Shown: positions 62,984 through 64,000 of the stretch, piece after piece
Position numbering within the stretch: the first letter of the stretch is position 1
Layout: the number at the start of each line of letters is the position of its first letter
The notes under the pieces: model-generated
Told to the model about the DNA's origin: nothing
Databases searched by the model: none
What the model saw: the letters and a program-made list of their open reading frames with translations, nothing else
Made by a program: the position numbers and the translations under genes
From: Chimaeribacter californicus
GTDB taxonomy: Bacteria; Pseudomonadota; Gammaproteobacteria; Enterobacterales; Enterobacteriaceae
DNA length: 64,000 nucleotides
Assembly (NCBI RefSeq): GCF_002858675.1
Contig: NZ_PJZF01000006.1
Coordinates: forward strand, 144,176 to 208,175
Direction of reading: 5' to 3'

Positions 62984-63892
62984 TCAGCGCGCATTCCCGC
63001 GCAGCCGCGCCGCCAGATGGACTGCCACCTCAGGCCCACTCTGCTCAAGCGCCACGGCCTCCCCTTCCCAGCCCGCCTGGCGGGTCAGGCCGGTCAGCAC
63101 CGCGCCGGGCGGCATCTCAATCGCCAGGCGACCGTCACGCTCCCCGGCGGCCACCATGGCCTCCTGCCAGCGCACCGGGCGCGCCATGTTCAGTGCCAGA
63201 TCCTCCGCGATGCGCGCCGGTTGCCAGAGTACGCGCGCGGTGCTGCCGCTGAGATAGGCGCAGTGCGGCCGCTGTAGCGTCACCTCGTCAAACGCCCCGG
63301 CGAGCTGTTGCGCCGGTTCACGCAGCAGCGCACAGTGCGACGGCACGCTGACCTTCAGCCGGTCTACCCTATTGGCCCCGCAGGCCAGCGCCGCCCGGCC
63401 AACGGCTGCCATGTCATCATCACGCCCGGCAATCACAAACTGGGTATCGGCATTCAGGTTGGCGATAAAGGTGCCGCTGCCCGCCACCAGCGTTTCGATC
63501 TGGCTGAGCGTCAGGCCGACGATCGCGGTCAGGCCGTAGCCCTGCGGGTAGGCCTGTTCCATCAGATCGCCGCGCCGGGCCACCAACGCCAGCGCGTCGC
63601 GGAAACCGAGCGCCCCGGCGATCACCGCCGCCGGGTAGGCACCAATCGACAGGCCGCTGACAATGTCCGGCCTGACCCCACGCTGAATCAACGCCCGCGC
63701 CCAGGCCACCCCGGCGATCAGCAGCGCCAGTTGCACCGGGCGGGTGTGGCGCAGCGCGGCCGGGGTGTCGAGCGTGCTGAATTCCTCACCCAGTACCGCC
63801 TGCGCCTCGCGCCGGGTCTCGTCATCGGGCAGGTCACGCAACATGCCGGGGCGCTGTGTGCCTTGCCCCGGAAAGGTAAACACGATGTTCAT
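62984..63892 (-). CDS. mdcH: malonate decarboxylase subunit epsilon MdcH (malonyl-CoA:ACP transacylase)
   Basis: This cytoplasmic transacylase charges the malonate decarboxylase acyl carrier protein with a malonyl group. It has 302 residues. The FabD-like motifs are TFPGQGTQRPGML at the start, the nucleophile Ser in SGLSIGAYPAAVIAG, and VSVPSHCALLREPA with the catalytic His. It is normally the last gene of mdcABCDEFGH. The upstream 108 nt visible here do not look like the end of mdcG, so the operon may be interrupted just before this gene. No strong ribosome site is seen before the ATG. Confidence 0.93.
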   Translation of the reverse strand: MNIVFTFPGQGTQRPGMLRDLPDDETRREAQAVLGEEFSTLDTPAALRHTRPVQLALLIAGVAWARALIQRGVRPDIVSGLSIGAYPAAVIAGALGFRDALALVARRGDLMEQAYPQGYGLTAIVGLTLSQIETLVAGSGTFIANLNADTQFVIAGRDDDMAAVGRAALACGANRVDRLKVSVPSHCALLREPAQQLAGAFDEVTLQRPHCAYLSGSTARVLWQPARIAEDLALNMARPVRWQEAMVAAGERDGRLAIEMPPGAVLTGLTRQAGWEGEAVALEQSGPEVAVHLAARLRGNAR

Positions 63893-64000
63893 CGAATGCC
63901 CCCGAGATACCCCGTCCTTTTAGGGCGGGGAGGAAAGGAGGCGGTTTTCTGCCTGACTTCTTTTTGTTTGACCATCGTCAATGCCTCTCACATTTTTGCC
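63893..64000. mobile_element. possible IS200/IS605-type element end next to mdcH
   Basis: A hairpin CCCCGTCC-TTTTA-GGGCGGGG lies at 63910-63930 (one G-T pair), with GGAGG and a G/A-rich stretch after it. On the minus strand one frame is open to the window edge (ending AENRLLSSPP) and does not resemble MdcG. Such G/C hairpins close the right end of many IS200/IS605 tnpB elements. The identification is from memory of that pattern only. Confidence 0.3.

Overview
The window is GC-rich (by eye around 60%) and tightly coded chromosomal DNA from an enterobacterium. From eptB to yhjD (about 12.4-51.2 kb) the gene content and most of the order match the Escherichia coli segment yhjD-yhjE-yhjG-yhjH-kdgK-yhjJ-dctA-pdeK-bcs-dpp-proK-eptB. 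A type I cellulose operon with bcsD, urea amidolyase genes, a malonate decarboxylase locus and the high GC point away from E. coli itself, towards a Serratia-like or related member of Enterobacterales. I cannot fix the genus from sequence alone.

Layout. 0-8.6 kb (minus strand): nitrogen scavenging from urea, in the order atzF, uca, a GntR regulator, urtA, urtB (cut by the window edge). A sigma-54 promoter, an IHF site and probable NtrC sites stand in front of it. 8.8-12.2 kb: an alpha/beta hydrolase, a MESH1-like HD hydrolase, and the ohrR/ohr organic peroxide pair. 12.4-14.3 kb: eptB (lipid A modification) and the tRNA-Pro(CGG) gene. 14.4-14.7 kb: a Hok-type toxin gene with a Sok-like antisense RNA. 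15-17.4 kb: a Rieske/FAD reductase with a short-chain dehydrogenase. 18.2-24 kb: the dppABCDF dipeptide importer. 24.2 kb: a Fic protein. 25.2-36.5 kb (minus strand): the type I cellulose operon bcsO-Q-A-B-C-D-Z. 37.3-47 kb: hmsP/pdeK, dctA, yhjJ, kdgK, yhjH/pdeH and yhjG. 47.6-52.5 kb: cdh, yhjE, yhjD and a secreted hydrolase. 52.8-55.7 kb: mqo, arsC and an orphan hcp. 55.7-62 kb: a Fur-controlled catecholate siderophore uptake block, made of a TonB receptor divergent from an ABC importer. 62-64 kb: mdcR and mdcH of malonate decarboxylase, with what may be a mobile-element end next to mdcH.

How the parts fit. Two c-di-GMP phosphodiesterases (HmsP and YhjH) sit close to a BcsA with a PilZ domain, so cellulose output and motility are probably balanced here; yhjH has a near-perfect flagellar sigma-28 promoter. 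Several transport systems (urea, dipeptides, C4-dicarboxylates, siderophores) sit beside their regulatory sites: NtrC/sigma-54, a GcvB-type leader and Fur. I saw no prophage, integrase or CRISPR array. The least ordinary items are the hok/sok locus, two small reading frames of 56 and 42 codons, the phased repeats before fic, the inverted type I bcs operon and the sequence abutting mdcH.
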